Assembly (NCBI RefSeq): GCF_040703035.1
Contig: NZ_CP159996.1
Span: 2,328,001 to 2,392,000, forward strand
Source: Terribacillus aidingensis
GTDB taxonomy: Bacteria > Bacillota > Bacilli > Bacillales > Amphibacillaceae
Reading direction: 5' to 3'
Length of the DNA: 64,000 nucleotides
A model generated the notes under the pieces. That model was not told the DNA's origin. It worked only from the letters and a program-made list of their open reading frames with translations, and searched no databases. Made by a program: the position numbers and the translations under genes. This document shows positions 15,686 to 24,605 of the stretch, one piece after another. Within the stretch, counting starts at the first letter, position 1. The number at the start of each line of letters is the position of its first letter.

Positions 15686-16159
15686 ATGTCATTGTTACAA
15701 AATATGCCACTATGGAGTGCGTTGATTGCCATCGTTTTCGCACAAGTAATAAAAGTACCCATCCGCGCGATTGCCGATAAGCGCATCCAGGCCGATCTTG
15801 CATTCAGTACGGGCGGTATGCCAAGCAGTCATTCAGCAGCAGTGGCTGCCCTGACAACCTCGATCGGCATTGAAAGCGGACTTGATTCCCCTATCTTTGC
15901 AGCATCCTTTGTCTTTAGCATCATCATCATGTTCGATGCATCTGGTGTAAGAAGACAAGCTGGTGAACAAGCGGTATTGCTTAATTTGCTATTGAAGGAT
16001 TTCCAGCGCTTTGTAGACGAAGCAAAACACTGGGGCAGTAAACAAGAGTTCGAAAAGAATCGTGAAATCAGGGAGATGCTCGGACATCAGCCGATTGAAG
16101 TCTTTTTCGGCGCCCTGACCGGCATTGGTATTTCTCTAGTCATCTATTTGCTGTTTTAA
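15686..16159 (+). CDS. yuiD: Divergent PAP2-family membrane protein YuiD
   Basis: A 157-residue protein of the divergent PAP2 (DUF212) family, related to vanadium haloperoxidase/acid phosphatases. The core GGMPSSHSAAVAAL (about residues 46-59) and MFDASGVRRQAGEQA (about 87-101) are clear, between hydrophobic helices. Enzymatic activity has not been settled for the family. AAAGGATG lies about 9 bases upstream. In B. subtilis it sits close to the yum genes, as here. Its last 24 bases overlap a small minus-strand ORF. Confidence 0.85.
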   Translation: MSLLQNMPLWSALIAIVFAQVIKVPIRAIADKRIQADLAFSTGGMPSSHSAAVAALTTSIGIESGLDSPIFAASFVFSIIIMFDASGVRRQAGEQAVLLNLLLKDFQRFVDEAKHWGSKQEFEKNREIREMLGHQPIEVFFGALTGIGISLVIYLLF

Positions 16160-16324
16160 TTGCATATGCAGCTGCTTGCTTCCGAAATCACGCACAGGAA
16201 GCTGCCTCTGTTCATATTGGATGACGTCCTCTGCAGTTAAATTCGTCAGCTGGCTCCATGTCACATACATAGCTGTAAGCCAGAGGGTACAAAGGAGTGC
16301 TCTAATGCACCATCGTCGTATCAT
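16136..16324 (-). CDS. Small hypothetical membrane-anchored protein
   Basis: From an ATG at 16324, with GAGGTG 6 bases upstream, this ORF gives 62 residues. A hydrophobic N-terminal segment (about residues 7-25) resembles a single membrane anchor, followed by a polar, Gln-rich tail. I do not recognise a family. It overlaps the 3' end of yuiD tail to tail and has no visible terminator. The ribosome binding site favours a real gene, but there is no other support. Confidence 0.4.
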   Translation of the reverse strand: MIRRWCIRALLCTLWLTAMYVTWSQLTNLTAEDVIQYEQRQLPVRDFGSKQLHMQLKQQIDD

Positions 16325-16377
16325 ATCTTTCACCTCTGGTACCAGCATCGACAAATGAGAATATCCCTATACAAAAG

Positions 16378-16403
16378 AAAAGCAGCCATATGGCTGCTTT
16401 TTG
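16378..16403 (-). terminator. Terminator of yumB
   Basis: AAAGCAGCCA and TGGCTGCTTT (16378-16399) form a compact palindromic hairpin with T/A runs on both sides, just past the yumB stop. Confidence 0.85.
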
Positions 16404-16404
16404 T

Positions 16405-17622
16405 TTAGCTGAAGATATTGAATTTCCCTTTTTTCAAAACCAGTCCTACACCGCCAAGCTGATAAAGATAGCGATTATCCGATGCCTTCTTCATCACATC
16501 TGCAGGCTTTCCGAACAGCTTCTTGCCCATTACCATACCCATGGCATCACCGCCTCCCAAGGAAGCCAGTGTACCTTTGATTTCTGGCACGAATTTTTGA
16601 GTGTTTCTTTCTTTACGGATGAGTGCTTTTAGATTTTGGGCACAGTTGTAGCCCATCTGTGTAGCTATTTGTGCAGTCGGCGGATATGGTTTTCCGGTTT
16701 CATCATTTATCACAGCAGCACAATCGCCGACAATAAATATATCGTCATGTTGCGGGTCTCGCAGATCGTCTGTGACCATTACCTTACCGCGATTTACTTC
16801 AAATCCAGATTCCTCCAAAATCGAATTTCCTTTGACACCGGCTGCCCAAACAGTTGTATTGGTTTTGACCGTATGCCTCTCGCCTGCTTTTTCATAAACG
16901 ATGCTGTCGGCCGTCACTTCCTTAAGGAAAGCATTCGTCTGGAATTCTATACCGCGGGATTCCAGTGAGTTCAAGGCGTATTCTACAAGCTGCGGATCAA
17001 ATCCCATCATGACGGAAGCACCTGCTTCCACAACGATAACACGTACTTTATCGCGGTCGATATCATATTCCTTACACAGTTCTGGTATACGTTCTGCTAG
17101 TTCTCCAGCAAATTCAATGCCCGTGAAGCCGCCTCCGCCGATCACGATATTAAGACGCTCTTCTTTCTTTTCTGTTTCATTGTTATACACAGCGAAATTG
17201 TGCTCGATATGCTCTCGAATCAAACGGGAAGAATTGATGCTCCGAATCATGTACGCATGGTCAAGCAGTCCATCTATCCCGAAATTCGCTGGTTCAAAAC
17301 CTAAGCCTACAACAAGATAATCATAGGAGATTTCGCCGTTTTGCATCACCAGCTTTTTTTCGTCCGGTTTGATCTTCGTTACCGTATCCTGTACAAAATT
17401 GACTTTTTTTGCATCGATAACATCCTTGATGGCAATCCGTGTCTGATCATGATGTCTCGTCCCTGCTGCGTTTTCATGGAGCCATGTTGTCTGATAATGG
17501 TAATCATGCTTATTGACGAGTGTAATGCTCGCCTCGTCCGCTCCAATCAGTTTCTGAAGTTTCACTGTCGTAATCAGGCCGCCGTAACCAGCACCTGCAA
17601 TCACAATTTTGGGTTTGCTCAT
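16405..17622 (-). CDS. yumB: Type II NADH dehydrogenase, YumB-like
   Basis: A 405-residue membrane-peripheral flavoprotein that passes electrons from NADH to menaquinone without pumping protons. The FAD motif IVIAGAGYGGLIT is at the N-terminus, the NAD-binding motif VIGGGGFTGIEFAGEL is in the middle, and the second FAD segment FIVGDCAAV lies near residue 290. A hydrophobic C-terminal region (LGGVGLVLKKGKF) is the usual membrane contact. GGATGTGAT precedes the ATG. A Rex-like site lies upstream. It is divergent from the reductase yumC. Confidence 0.92.
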   Translation of the reverse strand: MSKPKIVIAGAGYGGLITTVKLQKLIGADEASITLVNKHDYHYQTTWLHENAAGTRHHDQTRIAIKDVIDAKKVNFVQDTVTKIKPDEKKLVMQNGEISYDYLVVGLGFEPANFGIDGLLDHAYMIRSINSSRLIREHIEHNFAVYNNETEKKEERLNIVIGGGGFTGIEFAGELAERIPELCKEYDIDRDKVRVIVVEAGASVMMGFDPQLVEYALNSLESRGIEFQTNAFLKEVTADSIVYEKAGERHTVKTNTTVWAAGVKGNSILEESGFEVNRGKVMVTDDLRDPQHDDIFIVGDCAAVINDETGKPYPPTAQIATQMGYNCAQNLKALIRKERNTQKFVPEIKGTLASLGGGDAMGMVMGKKLFGKPADVMKKASDNRYLYQLGGVGLVLKKGKFNIFS

Positions 17623-17696
17623 CTTCGATCACATCCATTAACATAGTTTGGTTTTTCCTAAGCTTCAGCAACCTAACAACACATTAATTTTTTTGT

Positions 17697-17714
17697 TTGT
17701 GATACTATTCACTT
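17697..17714. promoter_or_regulatory. Rex-like operator upstream of yumB
   Basis: The 18 bases TTGTGATACTATTCACTT match the Rex consensus TTGTGAAnnnnTTCACAA at 11 of 14 defined positions. Rex senses NADH/NAD and in Firmicutes represses NADH dehydrogenase genes. The site lies 75-92 bases before the yumB start, in a 299-base intergenic stretch that holds no other gene. Confidence 0.5.
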
Positions 17715-17764
17715 TATAAAGCAGATGAAAACATAAAACTGTCACAAAACCGTCATCAATATTA

Positions 17765-17779
17765 TGGTAAACGTTTTCT
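17765..17779. promoter_or_regulatory. cre-like site between yumB and yumC
   Basis: TGGTAAACGTTTTCT fits the CcpA cre consensus WTGNAANCGNWNNCW with one mismatch, around an AAACGTTT core. It lies about 140 bases before each gene start. Either gene could be the target. Confidence 0.35.
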
Positions 17780-17921
17780 TTCCTTTTATCAACCGAAAAA
17801 GGGGAAGCTTATCACGTACCAGGGCAACTACCATACATTAAAAATCCTTCTTCTTACTCATATTTCAGCAACTATGATAAAATACCAGGTGTTACGTTTA
17901 AAAATACTAGGAGGAACCGGT

Positions 17922-18905
17922 ATGTCAGATCAAGTATATGATGTGACCATCATCGGTGCAGGTCCAGTCGGACTTTTCACCGCATTCTATGGTGGGATGC
18001 GTCAGCAAAGTGTCAAAATCATTGAAAGCCTTCCCCAAGTGGGCGGACAGCTTTCTGCTTTATACCCAGAAAAATACATCTACGATATTGCAGGCTTCCC
18101 CCAAGTCCGCGCGCAGGAATTAGTGGACAACCTGATGGAACAGCTTAAACGCTTCGATCCAACGATCGCTCTTGGTGAGTCTGTAGATAAAGTCGAGCGT
18201 TTGGAAGATAATACATTCCGCATCGAAACAGATAAAGACGTACACTTCTCGAAAACGATCATTATCACAGCAGGAAACGGTGCCTTCCAGCCGCGTCGCC
18301 TGACTGTTGAACGATGTGACGAGTTCGAGGGTGTCAACCTTAATTACTATGTGGATAATATGCAGAAATACGCTGGCAAGCGTGTTCTATTAGCAGGTGG
18401 CGGCGATTCGGCTGTAGACTGGGCGCTGATGCTTGAACCGATTGCCAAAGAAGTCATTCTCGTGCATCGCCGCGATGAATTCCGTGCCCATGAGCACAGT
18501 GTGGAACGACTCATGCAATCCAATGTTAGAATCATGACTCCTTATACACCAGTTGAAATGCTTGGTACTGATCGCATCGAACAGGTTGTTCTGCAGAAGG
18601 TGAAAAGCGAAGAAACTGAAACGATCGATGTGGACGAAGTACTCGTCAATTACGGCTTCATTTCTTCCTTAGGTCCGATCAAGCAATGGGATCTGGAAAT
18701 CGAGAAAAACAGCATTGTTGTAAATTCGAAACAAGAAACGAATATTCCCGGCATCTACGCTGCAGGTGATATTTGCACATATCCTGGCAAGGTTAACCTG
18801 ATCGCCTCTGGTTTCGGCGAAGGCCCGACTGCCATCAACAATGCCAAAACATACATTGATCCAGACGCACGTGTACAGCCTAAACATTCCACAAGCATGT
18901 TTTAA
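17922..18905 (+). CDS. yumC: Ferredoxin-NADP+ reductase YumC
   Basis: A 327-residue thioredoxin-reductase-like ferredoxin/flavodoxin-NADP+ reductase. The FAD motif is GAGPVG (12-17) and the NADPH motif is [14 protein letters not shown] (about 157-170). The CxxC redox pair of true thioredoxin reductases is missing, as expected for YumC. The C-terminal [18 protein letters not shown] closes the FAD site. AGGAGG is 7 bases before the ATG at 17922; the ORF's earlier ATG at 17874 has no such site. It supplies reduced ferredoxin or flavodoxin to biosynthetic enzymes. Confidence 0.95.
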   Translation: MSDQVYDVTIIGAGPVGLFTAFYGGMRQQSVKIIESLPQVGGQLSALYPEKYIYDIAGFPQVRAQELVDNLMEQLKRFDPTIALGESVDKVERLEDNTFRIETDKDVHFSKTIIITAGNGAFQPRRLTVERCDEFEGVNLNYYVDNMQKYAGKRVLLAGGGDSAVDWALMLEPIAKEVILVHRRDEFRAHEHSVERLMQSNVRIMTPYTPVEMLGTDRIEQVVLQKVKSEETETIDVDEVLVNYGFISSLGPIKQWDLEIEKNSIVVNSKQETNIPGIYAAGDICTYPGKVNLIASGFGEGPTAINNAKTYIDPDARVQPKHSTSMF

Positions 18906-18914
18906 ATAACACCG

Positions 18915-18948
18915 CACCGGTTACCTTTATGGAAACCGGTGTTTTTTT
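18915..18948 (+). terminator. Terminator of yumC
   Basis: CACCGGTT (18915-18922) pairs with AACCGGTG (18934-18941), followed by TTTTTTT. Confidence 0.9.
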
Positions 18949-19008
18949 ATACTTTTTGTATAAGGAAGCCCGTCTATCACACACTAGTATCGATAAAGGA
19001 GGAGCTGT

Positions 19009-19806
19009 ATGGAAAACGAATTTGAACATCGCTTAATTCCGCTTGCCTCAATAAAGAGCGGAACAGAAACAACCGTCTCCCCAACTGTTCATGGCTATCT
19101 TGACAGAATAGTGAATGTTTTTTTCATCGAAAATCCTGTTACAAAAGAATGGGTGCTTGTCGATGCTGGAGTCCCTGATACAGCAGGCAATATCAAGAAA
19201 GCTGCTGCTGAACTATTCGGAGAAGGCGCCAAACCAGCATGCATCATCCTCACACATGGTCACTTTGACCATGTCGGCAGCATCATAGAGCTGGTAAAGG
19301 AATGGGATGTTCCTGTATATGCGCATGAGCTCGAGCTTCCATATCTAACTGGACAGCTAGATTACCCGGAAGCTAAGACAGATGCTGGCGGCGGGATGAT
19401 CACCAAGCTGTCCAAAACGTTTCCGAATGCCGGGATCGATTTAAGCAAGCATGTACGGCTCGTTCCTCTCGACCATCAAGTACCGCATCTTCCTGGCTGG
19501 GAATGGATCCATACGCCTGGCCATACTCCCGGACATATCAGCTTATTCCATACAGAAGACAAAGTCTTGATTGCGGGCGATGCGTTTACGACTGTGCAGC
19601 AGGAATCCCTGCACAAAGTGCTCACGCAGCAAAAGGAATTCAATGGTCCTCCCCGCTACTTTACAATGGACGAGCAAGAGTCCTTCCACTCCATCCGTAA
19701 GCTGCAAGAGCTGCATCCGCAAGCGGCAGGTACTGGACATGGAATGCCTGTATTTTTTGAGGAATTGGAAGCGGGCTTAAAGAAACTAACTGAAACAAAA
19801 AAATAG
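19009..19806 (+). CDS. Metallo-beta-lactamase-fold hydrolase
   Basis: A 265-residue soluble metal hydrolase. The zinc motif HxHxDH is H83-G-H85-F-D87-H88, followed by a later histidine in HTPGHTPGH and an aspartate in IAGDAF, so both metal sites are complete. The fold covers glyoxalase II, lactonases and RNases, and the specific substrate cannot be read from sequence. AAAGGAGGAG lies 7-8 bases upstream. It stands alone between yumC and a convergent transporter gene. Confidence 0.85.
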   Translation: MENEFEHRLIPLASIKSGTETTVSPTVHGYLDRIVNVFFIENPVTKEWVLVDAGVPDTAGNIKKAAAELFGEGAKPACIILTHGHFDHVGSIIELVKEWDVPVYAHELELPYLTGQLDYPEAKTDAGGGMITKLSKTFPNAGIDLSKHVRLVPLDHQVPHLPGWEWIHTPGHTPGHISLFHTEDKVLIAGDAFTTVQQESLHKVLTQQKEFNGPPRYFTMDEQESFHSIRKLQELHPQAAGTGHGMPVFFEELEAGLKKLTETKK

Positions 19807-19836
19807 GAGAAGGGATTATACCCTTTCTCCTAATTC
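19803..19836. terminator. Bidirectional terminator after the MBL gene and IolT-like gene
   Basis: AATAGGAGAAGGG and CCCTTTCTCCTAATT form a long stem with one mismatch around ATTATA. T/A runs on each side serve both convergent genes. Confidence 0.8.
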
Positions 19837-21291
19837 TGCTTTCTTCTTCAATTTTGGTACTGATTTGCGGATTGTCATCTGACGGAAATCCTGCTCCAAT
19901 TCTTCTAGTGTCCGATCCTTTGTTTCCGGAAGGAACTTTTGGATAAAGAGTATGGCAGCAATCCCCAGGACAACGAAAATCAGGAAAGTGCTGGATAGAC
20001 CAATTGCACTTAACAGTACCGGGAACGTCAAACTAATCGTGAAGTTCGTCATCCATTGGAAGAATACTGCGATTCCCATCCCCATTCCACGCAGTCTGGA
20101 AGGGAAAATCTCTGCCAGCATCAGCCATGTGACTGGTGAAACAGCTCCCTGCTGGAAGGCAAGGAATGTGACAGTAAGAGCTAGCACCATGTACGGAAGT
20201 GCTGTTGTTCCTTCAAAGAAAGTAGCAGCTATCGTAATAAGCAGCAGCGCACTAGTTGTACCGATAAAACCAACTGTCAGCATCTGCCTGCGCCCTACTC
20301 TGCCTAGCAGCCAGATACCAACAAATGTGGCAAGTACAGAAATGACACCATTAGCAATATTACCGATTAATGCTGCTTTTGTTCCAAATCCTGCATTACT
20401 CAGAATCTCTGTTCCGTAATACATAATGGAGTTAACCCCGGTGATCTGCTGAATAATACCAATACCCATACCAATAAAAACAATTTTTCTGATCCATGGT
20501 ATTGCAAGGTCTTTGTACGTAGCCTTATCTTGCTTCTCCTCTTTTTCCACTGTCTTCCGAATTTCCGCCATTTCCTGTTTCGCCTGGTTTCTGCGGCGTA
20601 TCTTCGAAAGAATTTGGAAAGCTGTTTTCAGCATACCTTGCTGTGCAAGCCATCTGGGGCTTTCCGGCATGACTAGCATCCCGAACCAAAGGACGATAGC
20701 TGGCAAGGTCGCAATAACCAGCATATAGCGCCAGATATGACCTGTATCACCGAACAAATTCCCGAGTGCAGCGTTGGAAGTATAAGCAAGCAGCTGACCA
20801 GTTACGATCATCAATTCATTTTGCGTTACCATTCGTCCGCGTTTCGCTGCTGGTGACATCTCCGCAAGGTAAGCCGGGACTGTTACAGAAGCACCACCGA
20901 CGGCCAGACCAAGCAGTACGCGGAAGATAACCATCGTCTCCGTATTTGGAGCGAATGAACAGCCCAATGTCGCAATAAAGAATAAAACAGCAAGATATAA
21001 TATAATACGTCGACGACCAATCTTATCGGCAAGCTTCCCGCCGAATACAGCACCAAATGCTGCTCCTAACAGCAGGGAGCTGGCAACAACACCTTCTGTA
21101 AGCGGGGTCAGGTTAAGCTGATCGGTCTGCCGCATAAACGGCAGAGCACCATTGATGACTCCTGTATCATATCCAAACAATAATCCTCCGAAAGTAGATA
21201 TGATGGCAATCCATCTCAGCCTTCGCTTCGAATGTTTTCCATCATCCTCATTCTGTGGGACGTGCCCTTTTTCAGTCTCGTGTTTGTCCAT
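19816..21291 (-). CDS. Sugar/polyol proton symporter, IolT-like copy 1
   Basis: A 491-residue MFS transporter of the sugar porter family with 12 membrane helices. Landmarks are [20 protein letters not shown] in helix 1, DKIGRRRIILYLA in loop 2-3, PESPRWL after helix 6, [16 protein letters not shown] in helix 7 and PETKDRTLEEL at the end. It closely resembles B. subtilis IolT, a myo-inositol importer. The ATG at 21291 follows GGAGGAG by about 7 bases; the ATG at 21306 overlaps that site. It is the downstream member of a tandem pair of equal length. Confidence 0.88.
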   Translation of the reverse strand: MDKHETEKGHVPQNEDDGKHSKRRLRWIAIISTFGGLLFGYDTGVINGALPFMRQTDQLNLTPLTEGVVASSLLLGAAFGAVFGGKLADKIGRRRIILYLAVLFFIATLGCSFAPNTETMVIFRVLLGLAVGGASVTVPAYLAEMSPAAKRGRMVTQNELMIVTGQLLAYTSNAALGNLFGDTGHIWRYMLVIATLPAIVLWFGMLVMPESPRWLAQQGMLKTAFQILSKIRRRNQAKQEMAEIRKTVEKEEKQDKATYKDLAIPWIRKIVFIGMGIGIIQQITGVNSIMYYGTEILSNAGFGTKAALIGNIANGVISVLATFVGIWLLGRVGRRQMLTVGFIGTTSALLLITIAATFFEGTTALPYMVLALTVTFLAFQQGAVSPVTWLMLAEIFPSRLRGMGMGIAVFFQWMTNFTISLTFPVLLSAIGLSSTFLIFVVLGIAAILFIQKFLPETKDRTLEELEQDFRQMTIRKSVPKLKKKAELGERV

Positions 21292-21375
21292 ATTTTTCTC
21301 CTCCATTTACGCATTTGACTGTTGCATGAATCATGCTTTTACCCTTGTTTGTATGTAGAGGGTGGTAGAAGTTAT

Positions 21376-21400
21376 ATACCCGTCTTTTATCAAAATAATC
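21376..21400 (-). promoter_or_regulatory. SigB-like promoter of IolT-like copy 1
   Basis: On the minus strand GATTAT (21395-21400), 13 bases, then GGGTAT (21376-21381). GGGTAT is the SigB -10 consensus; the -35 matches GTTTAA at four of six bases. The same arrangement precedes copy 2. Confidence 0.5.
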
Positions 21401-21511
21401 ACTTTTGTTATATTACAACTCTATTTCAATTGTACAGTTGTACCACAGCAAACATATTAATTGGCATTTTCACCCATGAAAATTGCATAACAATATCTTT
21501 CTTTATAAAAG

Positions 21512-21545
21512 AAAATCCCCTCCTGACAGCAGCCAGGAAGGGATC
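21512..21545 (-). terminator. Terminator of IolT-like copy 2
   Basis: ATCCCCTCCTG (21515-21525) pairs with CAGGAAGGGAT (21534-21544), one mismatch, followed on the minus strand by TTTTCTTTT. Confidence 0.8.
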
Positions 21546-21552
21546 TTTCTCT

Positions 21553-23028
21553 TTACACTCTTTCACTTAGTTCAGTTTTTTTATTCAGTTTAGGTACAGT
21601 TTTGCGGATCTTTTTATTACGGAAGTCTTGTTCCAATTCCTCCAGTGTACGGTTTTTTGTTTCTGGCAGGAATTTTCGGATAAAGATAATCGCACAGACA
21701 CCTAGTACAACGAAGATAAGGAAAGTACTTGATAATCCAATTGCGCTAAGCAGTACCGGGAATGTCAAACTTACAGTGAAGTTCGTCATCCAGTGGAAGA
21801 ATACAGCGATCCCCATACCCATTCCACGAATACGGGAAGGGAAGATTTCAGATAGCATCAGCCACGTAACCGGGGAAACAGCACCTTGCTGGAATCCTAA
21901 GAATGTAACCGTAAGTCCCAGTACCATATATGGCAGCGCAGGACTACCCTCAAAGAAGGTTGTGACGATGGTAAGCAAAAGCAATGCACTTGTTGTTCCG
22001 ATAAACCCGATTGTAAGCATCGGTCTCCGGCGAACCTTACCTAATAACCAAATACCGAAAATAGCGGCTGTAACGGAAATGATACCATTTGCGATATTAC
22101 CAATAAGTGCCGCATCACGGCCAAATCCGGTTTCACTTAAAATCTGCGTACCATAATACATAATGGAGTTTACACCAGTTATTTGCTGGATGACACCAAT
22201 ACCCAAACCAATCAGCACAATGTTTCTGATCCATGGGATAGTCAAGTCTTTGAAGGAAGCTTTATCCAGCTTCTTCTCTCTTTCAACAGTTTTCTTAATT
22301 TGTTCAATTTCCTGTTTCGCGCGGTTTTTACGGCGAATCTTTAATAATATCTGAAAAGCGGTCTTCAGCATGCCTTGCTGCGCCAACCATCTAGGGCTTT
22401 CCGGCATAACAAGCATTCCGAACCACAATACAAGTGCAGGTATTGTTGCAATTACAAGCATATAACGCCAAATATGAGCAGTATCTCCGAACATGTTTCC
22501 AAGGAATGCGTTAGAAGAATAAGCAAGCAACTGACCGGTAACGATCATCAAATCATTGATTGTTACCATTTTTCCGCGTGACTCAGATGGAGAAACCTCT
22601 GCCAAATAAGCTGGAACAGTTACAGATGCACCACCGACAGCCAGACCAAGCAGGACGCGGAAGACAATCATCGTCTCCGTATTTGGTGCGAATGAACATC
22701 CTAAAGTTGCAATAAAGAATAAGACAGCTAAATATAAAATGACGCGACGGCGGCCAATTTTATCTGCCAGGTTCCCGCCGGATACAGCACCAAATGCAGC
22801 TCCTAGAAGCAAGGAACTTGCTACCATCCCTTCCGTTAACGGTGTCAGATTCAACTGATCCTCCTGACCCATGAAAGGCAATGCCCCATTGATTACACCT
22901 GTATCATAACCGAATAATAATCCACCAAAAGTGGAAATGAATGCGATCAGTCTCAATCTTCGTTTCGAACTTCGGCCATCATCCTCCATTTGGGGGACTT
23001 GCCCTTGTCCGTTAGCATGTTTGTCCAT
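21553..23028 (-). CDS. Sugar/polyol proton symporter, IolT-like copy 2
   Basis: This is a second 491-residue sugar porter, nearly colinear with copy 1 from the acidic N-terminal tail ([18 protein letters not shown]) to the C-terminal ELSERV versus ELGERV. All sugar-porter motifs listed for copy 1 are present ([38 protein letters not shown]). The ATG at 23028 follows GGAGGAG by 7-8 bases. The pair must come from a tandem duplication that also copied the promoter. Substrate split between the copies is unknown. Confidence 0.88.
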   Translation of the reverse strand: MDKHANGQGQVPQMEDDGRSSKRRLRLIAFISTFGGLLFGYDTGVINGALPFMGQEDQLNLTPLTEGMVASSLLLGAAFGAVSGGNLADKIGRRRVILYLAVLFFIATLGCSFAPNTETMIVFRVLLGLAVGGASVTVPAYLAEVSPSESRGKMVTINDLMIVTGQLLAYSSNAFLGNMFGDTAHIWRYMLVIATIPALVLWFGMLVMPESPRWLAQQGMLKTAFQILLKIRRKNRAKQEIEQIKKTVEREKKLDKASFKDLTIPWIRNIVLIGLGIGVIQQITGVNSIMYYGTQILSETGFGRDAALIGNIANGIISVTAAIFGIWLLGKVRRRPMLTIGFIGTTSALLLLTIVTTFFEGSPALPYMVLGLTVTFLGFQQGAVSPVTWLMLSEIFPSRIRGMGMGIAVFFHWMTNFTVSLTFPVLLSAIGLSSTFLIFVVLGVCAIIFIRKFLPETKNRTLEELEQDFRNKKIRKTVPKLNKKTELSERV

Positions 23029-23111
23029 CTTTCTCTCTCCTCCATTTTTTGCATATGTCTGTTGCACAAACAAACAATGCTTTCACCCATGATTTATATG
23101 GTAGGAGTTAT

Positions 23112-23136
23112 ATACCCGTATTTTATTAATATAATC
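23112..23136 (-). promoter_or_regulatory. SigB-like promoter of IolT-like copy 2
   Basis: On the minus strand GATTAT (23131-23136), 13 bases, then GGGTAT (23112-23117), identical in layout to the promoter of copy 1. Confidence 0.5.
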
Positions 23137-23201
23137 ACATTCAAACATTACAATATTTGGTTTTGTACATGAAAGAGGTCTTATAGAGTTCTATAGACTT
23201 A

Positions 23202-23666
23202 TCATAGATTTTTGGTCATTGTTACAGTTTCCACGTGAATTCCATTGGGCTTTACGACTGTTTCACTGCCGATTATATGGAATCCATACTTTTTGTATAA
23301 ACTGATATTTCTTATTTCTGTCAGCCTCACCTTACAGCAAAGCACAGCAAAATTATAGGCTGCTGCAAAATCTTCTAATGCCTGAAGCAGCTGTCCTGCT
23401 ATTCCTCGGCCTCTTTCTTCTGGAAATACAGACAGGCGAAAGAAATATATAGCATCGTCCTGTTCTTTAAAACGGACCGTTCCTACAGCTGTTTCACCCC
23501 GCCAGTATAAGAAGGCTTTTTCATTCTCATTTAAAGAAGTTCTGATCGAGTCCGCTTTTTCATTTAAAGCACTGGAGGGAATCGCCTTATTTCTATATTC
23601 CTCAAATGCCGCGAGCATAACGCGGTAGATTTCGGACGCATCCTCAGGTGTTGCCAAAGTAATCAT
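23202..23666 (-). CDS. GNAT-family N-acetyltransferase
   Basis: A 154-residue single-domain acetyltransferase. The acetyl-CoA pyrophosphate loop is VFPEERGRGIAGQLL (about residues 79-93) and the C-terminal NISLYKKYGFHIIG is the usual motif B. The substrate is unknown. AAAGGAGG sits 6 bases before the ATG. It is the only gene in its transcript as far as can be seen. The 263 bases upstream, before lipA, show no further gene. Confidence 0.88.
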   Translation of the reverse strand: MITLATPEDASEIYRVMLAAFEEYRNKAIPSSALNEKADSIRTSLNENEKAFLYWRGETAVGTVRFKEQDDAIYFFRLSVFPEERGRGIAGQLLQALEDFAAAYNFAVLCCKVRLTEIRNISLYKKYGFHIIGSETVVKPNGIHVETVTMTKNL

Positions 23667-23929
23667 GATAGACCTCCTTTGTTGACATACATGAATTTTT
23701 GAACTTCAGTCGAATTCCAGTACACACATTTACCCAGATAAATGGAAAAGCAGAAAACTACACTGAGTTGGGAAATAAAAACTTACTCGATAGCCATTAG
23801 GTGATAAAAATTGTTTCTTTATATTATATAAACAAGTGAAACTTCCCTTTATTTTCCCAATACCGGAATTCTAGTTTATATTTTACAATTTAATAGAATT
23901 ACTCATTTATTGATAGGAGGAAATATAAA

Positions 23930-24535
23930 ATGAAGAAAAGTAAAATCTTAACGCTCTTTTTTATCAGTCTCGCAATGGTGTTCGCATTATCTGTCTACCT
24001 GCAGCCTTCTAAAGTCCAAGCGGCCACTGACAACACACCTGTTGTCTTTGTTCACGGTTTAACTGGCTCCGATTCAAATTTTTATTTCATTGAGAGATAC
24101 CTGCAGGGGCAAGGCTGGTCAGAAGATGAACTTTATTCTATTGATCTTCCAAGCAAGCAAGGGCACCAAGAATTGAATTCAACTGCCATAAAAGGATTTG
24201 TCGATGATGTACTAGAGGAAACAGGCAGTGACAAAGTTAATATCGTAGCCCATAGTATGGGTGGAGCAAACAGTCTGTATTACATATTGAATAAAGGCGG
24301 AAGTGACAAAGTAGATAAACTGGTAACGCTTGGAGGGGCAAATAGACTGACAACCAGCGCTGCACCTGCTGGAATAGATACTACTTCTATCTATTCTACA
24401 AGTGACTATATCGTGAACCCGTCTCTTTCTATCCTATCTGGTGCGGATAATATCCGAATCTACGGTGTATCTCACATCGGCCTTTTAAACAGCTATCAAG
24501 TAAATGGCCATATTAAAGCGGCTCTTCAAAATTAA
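23930..24535 (+). CDS. lipA: Secreted lipase LipA/EstA type
   Basis: A 201-residue subfamily I.4 lipase. A Sec signal peptide spans residues 1-31 (hydrophobic core, probable cut after VQA31). The triad is S109 in AHSMGG (the family's Ala replacing the first Gly), D159 in STSDY and H182 in VSHIGLL. It is a minimal alpha/beta hydrolase without a lid that cleaves triacylglycerols outside the cell. AGGAGG precedes the ATG by about 8 bases. It closely matches B. subtilis LipA through LGGANRLTT. It is monocistronic with a very strong terminator. Confidence 0.95.
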   Translation: MKKSKILTLFFISLAMVFALSVYLQPSKVQAATDNTPVVFVHGLTGSDSNFYFIERYLQGQGWSEDELYSIDLPSKQGHQELNSTAIKGFVDDVLEETGSDKVNIVAHSMGGANSLYYILNKGGSDKVDKLVTLGGANRLTTSAAPAGIDTTSIYSTSDYIVNPSLSILSGADNIRIYGVSHIGLLNSYQVNGHIKAALQN

Positions 24536-24550
24536 AAGACTTCCGTATCA

Positions 24551-24600
24551 AAATAAGCCTTCCTGCCGTTTGTAAGAACAAACGGCAGGAAGGCTTATTT
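24551..24600. terminator. Long perfect hairpin terminator between lipA and yutM
   Basis: Two 23-base arms (24551-24573 and 24578-24600) pair without mismatch around AAGA. It would end both convergent transcripts. It is unusually long for an intrinsic terminator. Confidence 0.85.
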
Positions 24601-24605
24601 ATGCA

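Noticed and set aside
19816..23028. Mobile element carrying the duplicated transporters
   Set aside because: No transposase, inverted terminal repeats or target duplications are seen; a simple tandem duplication explains the pair.
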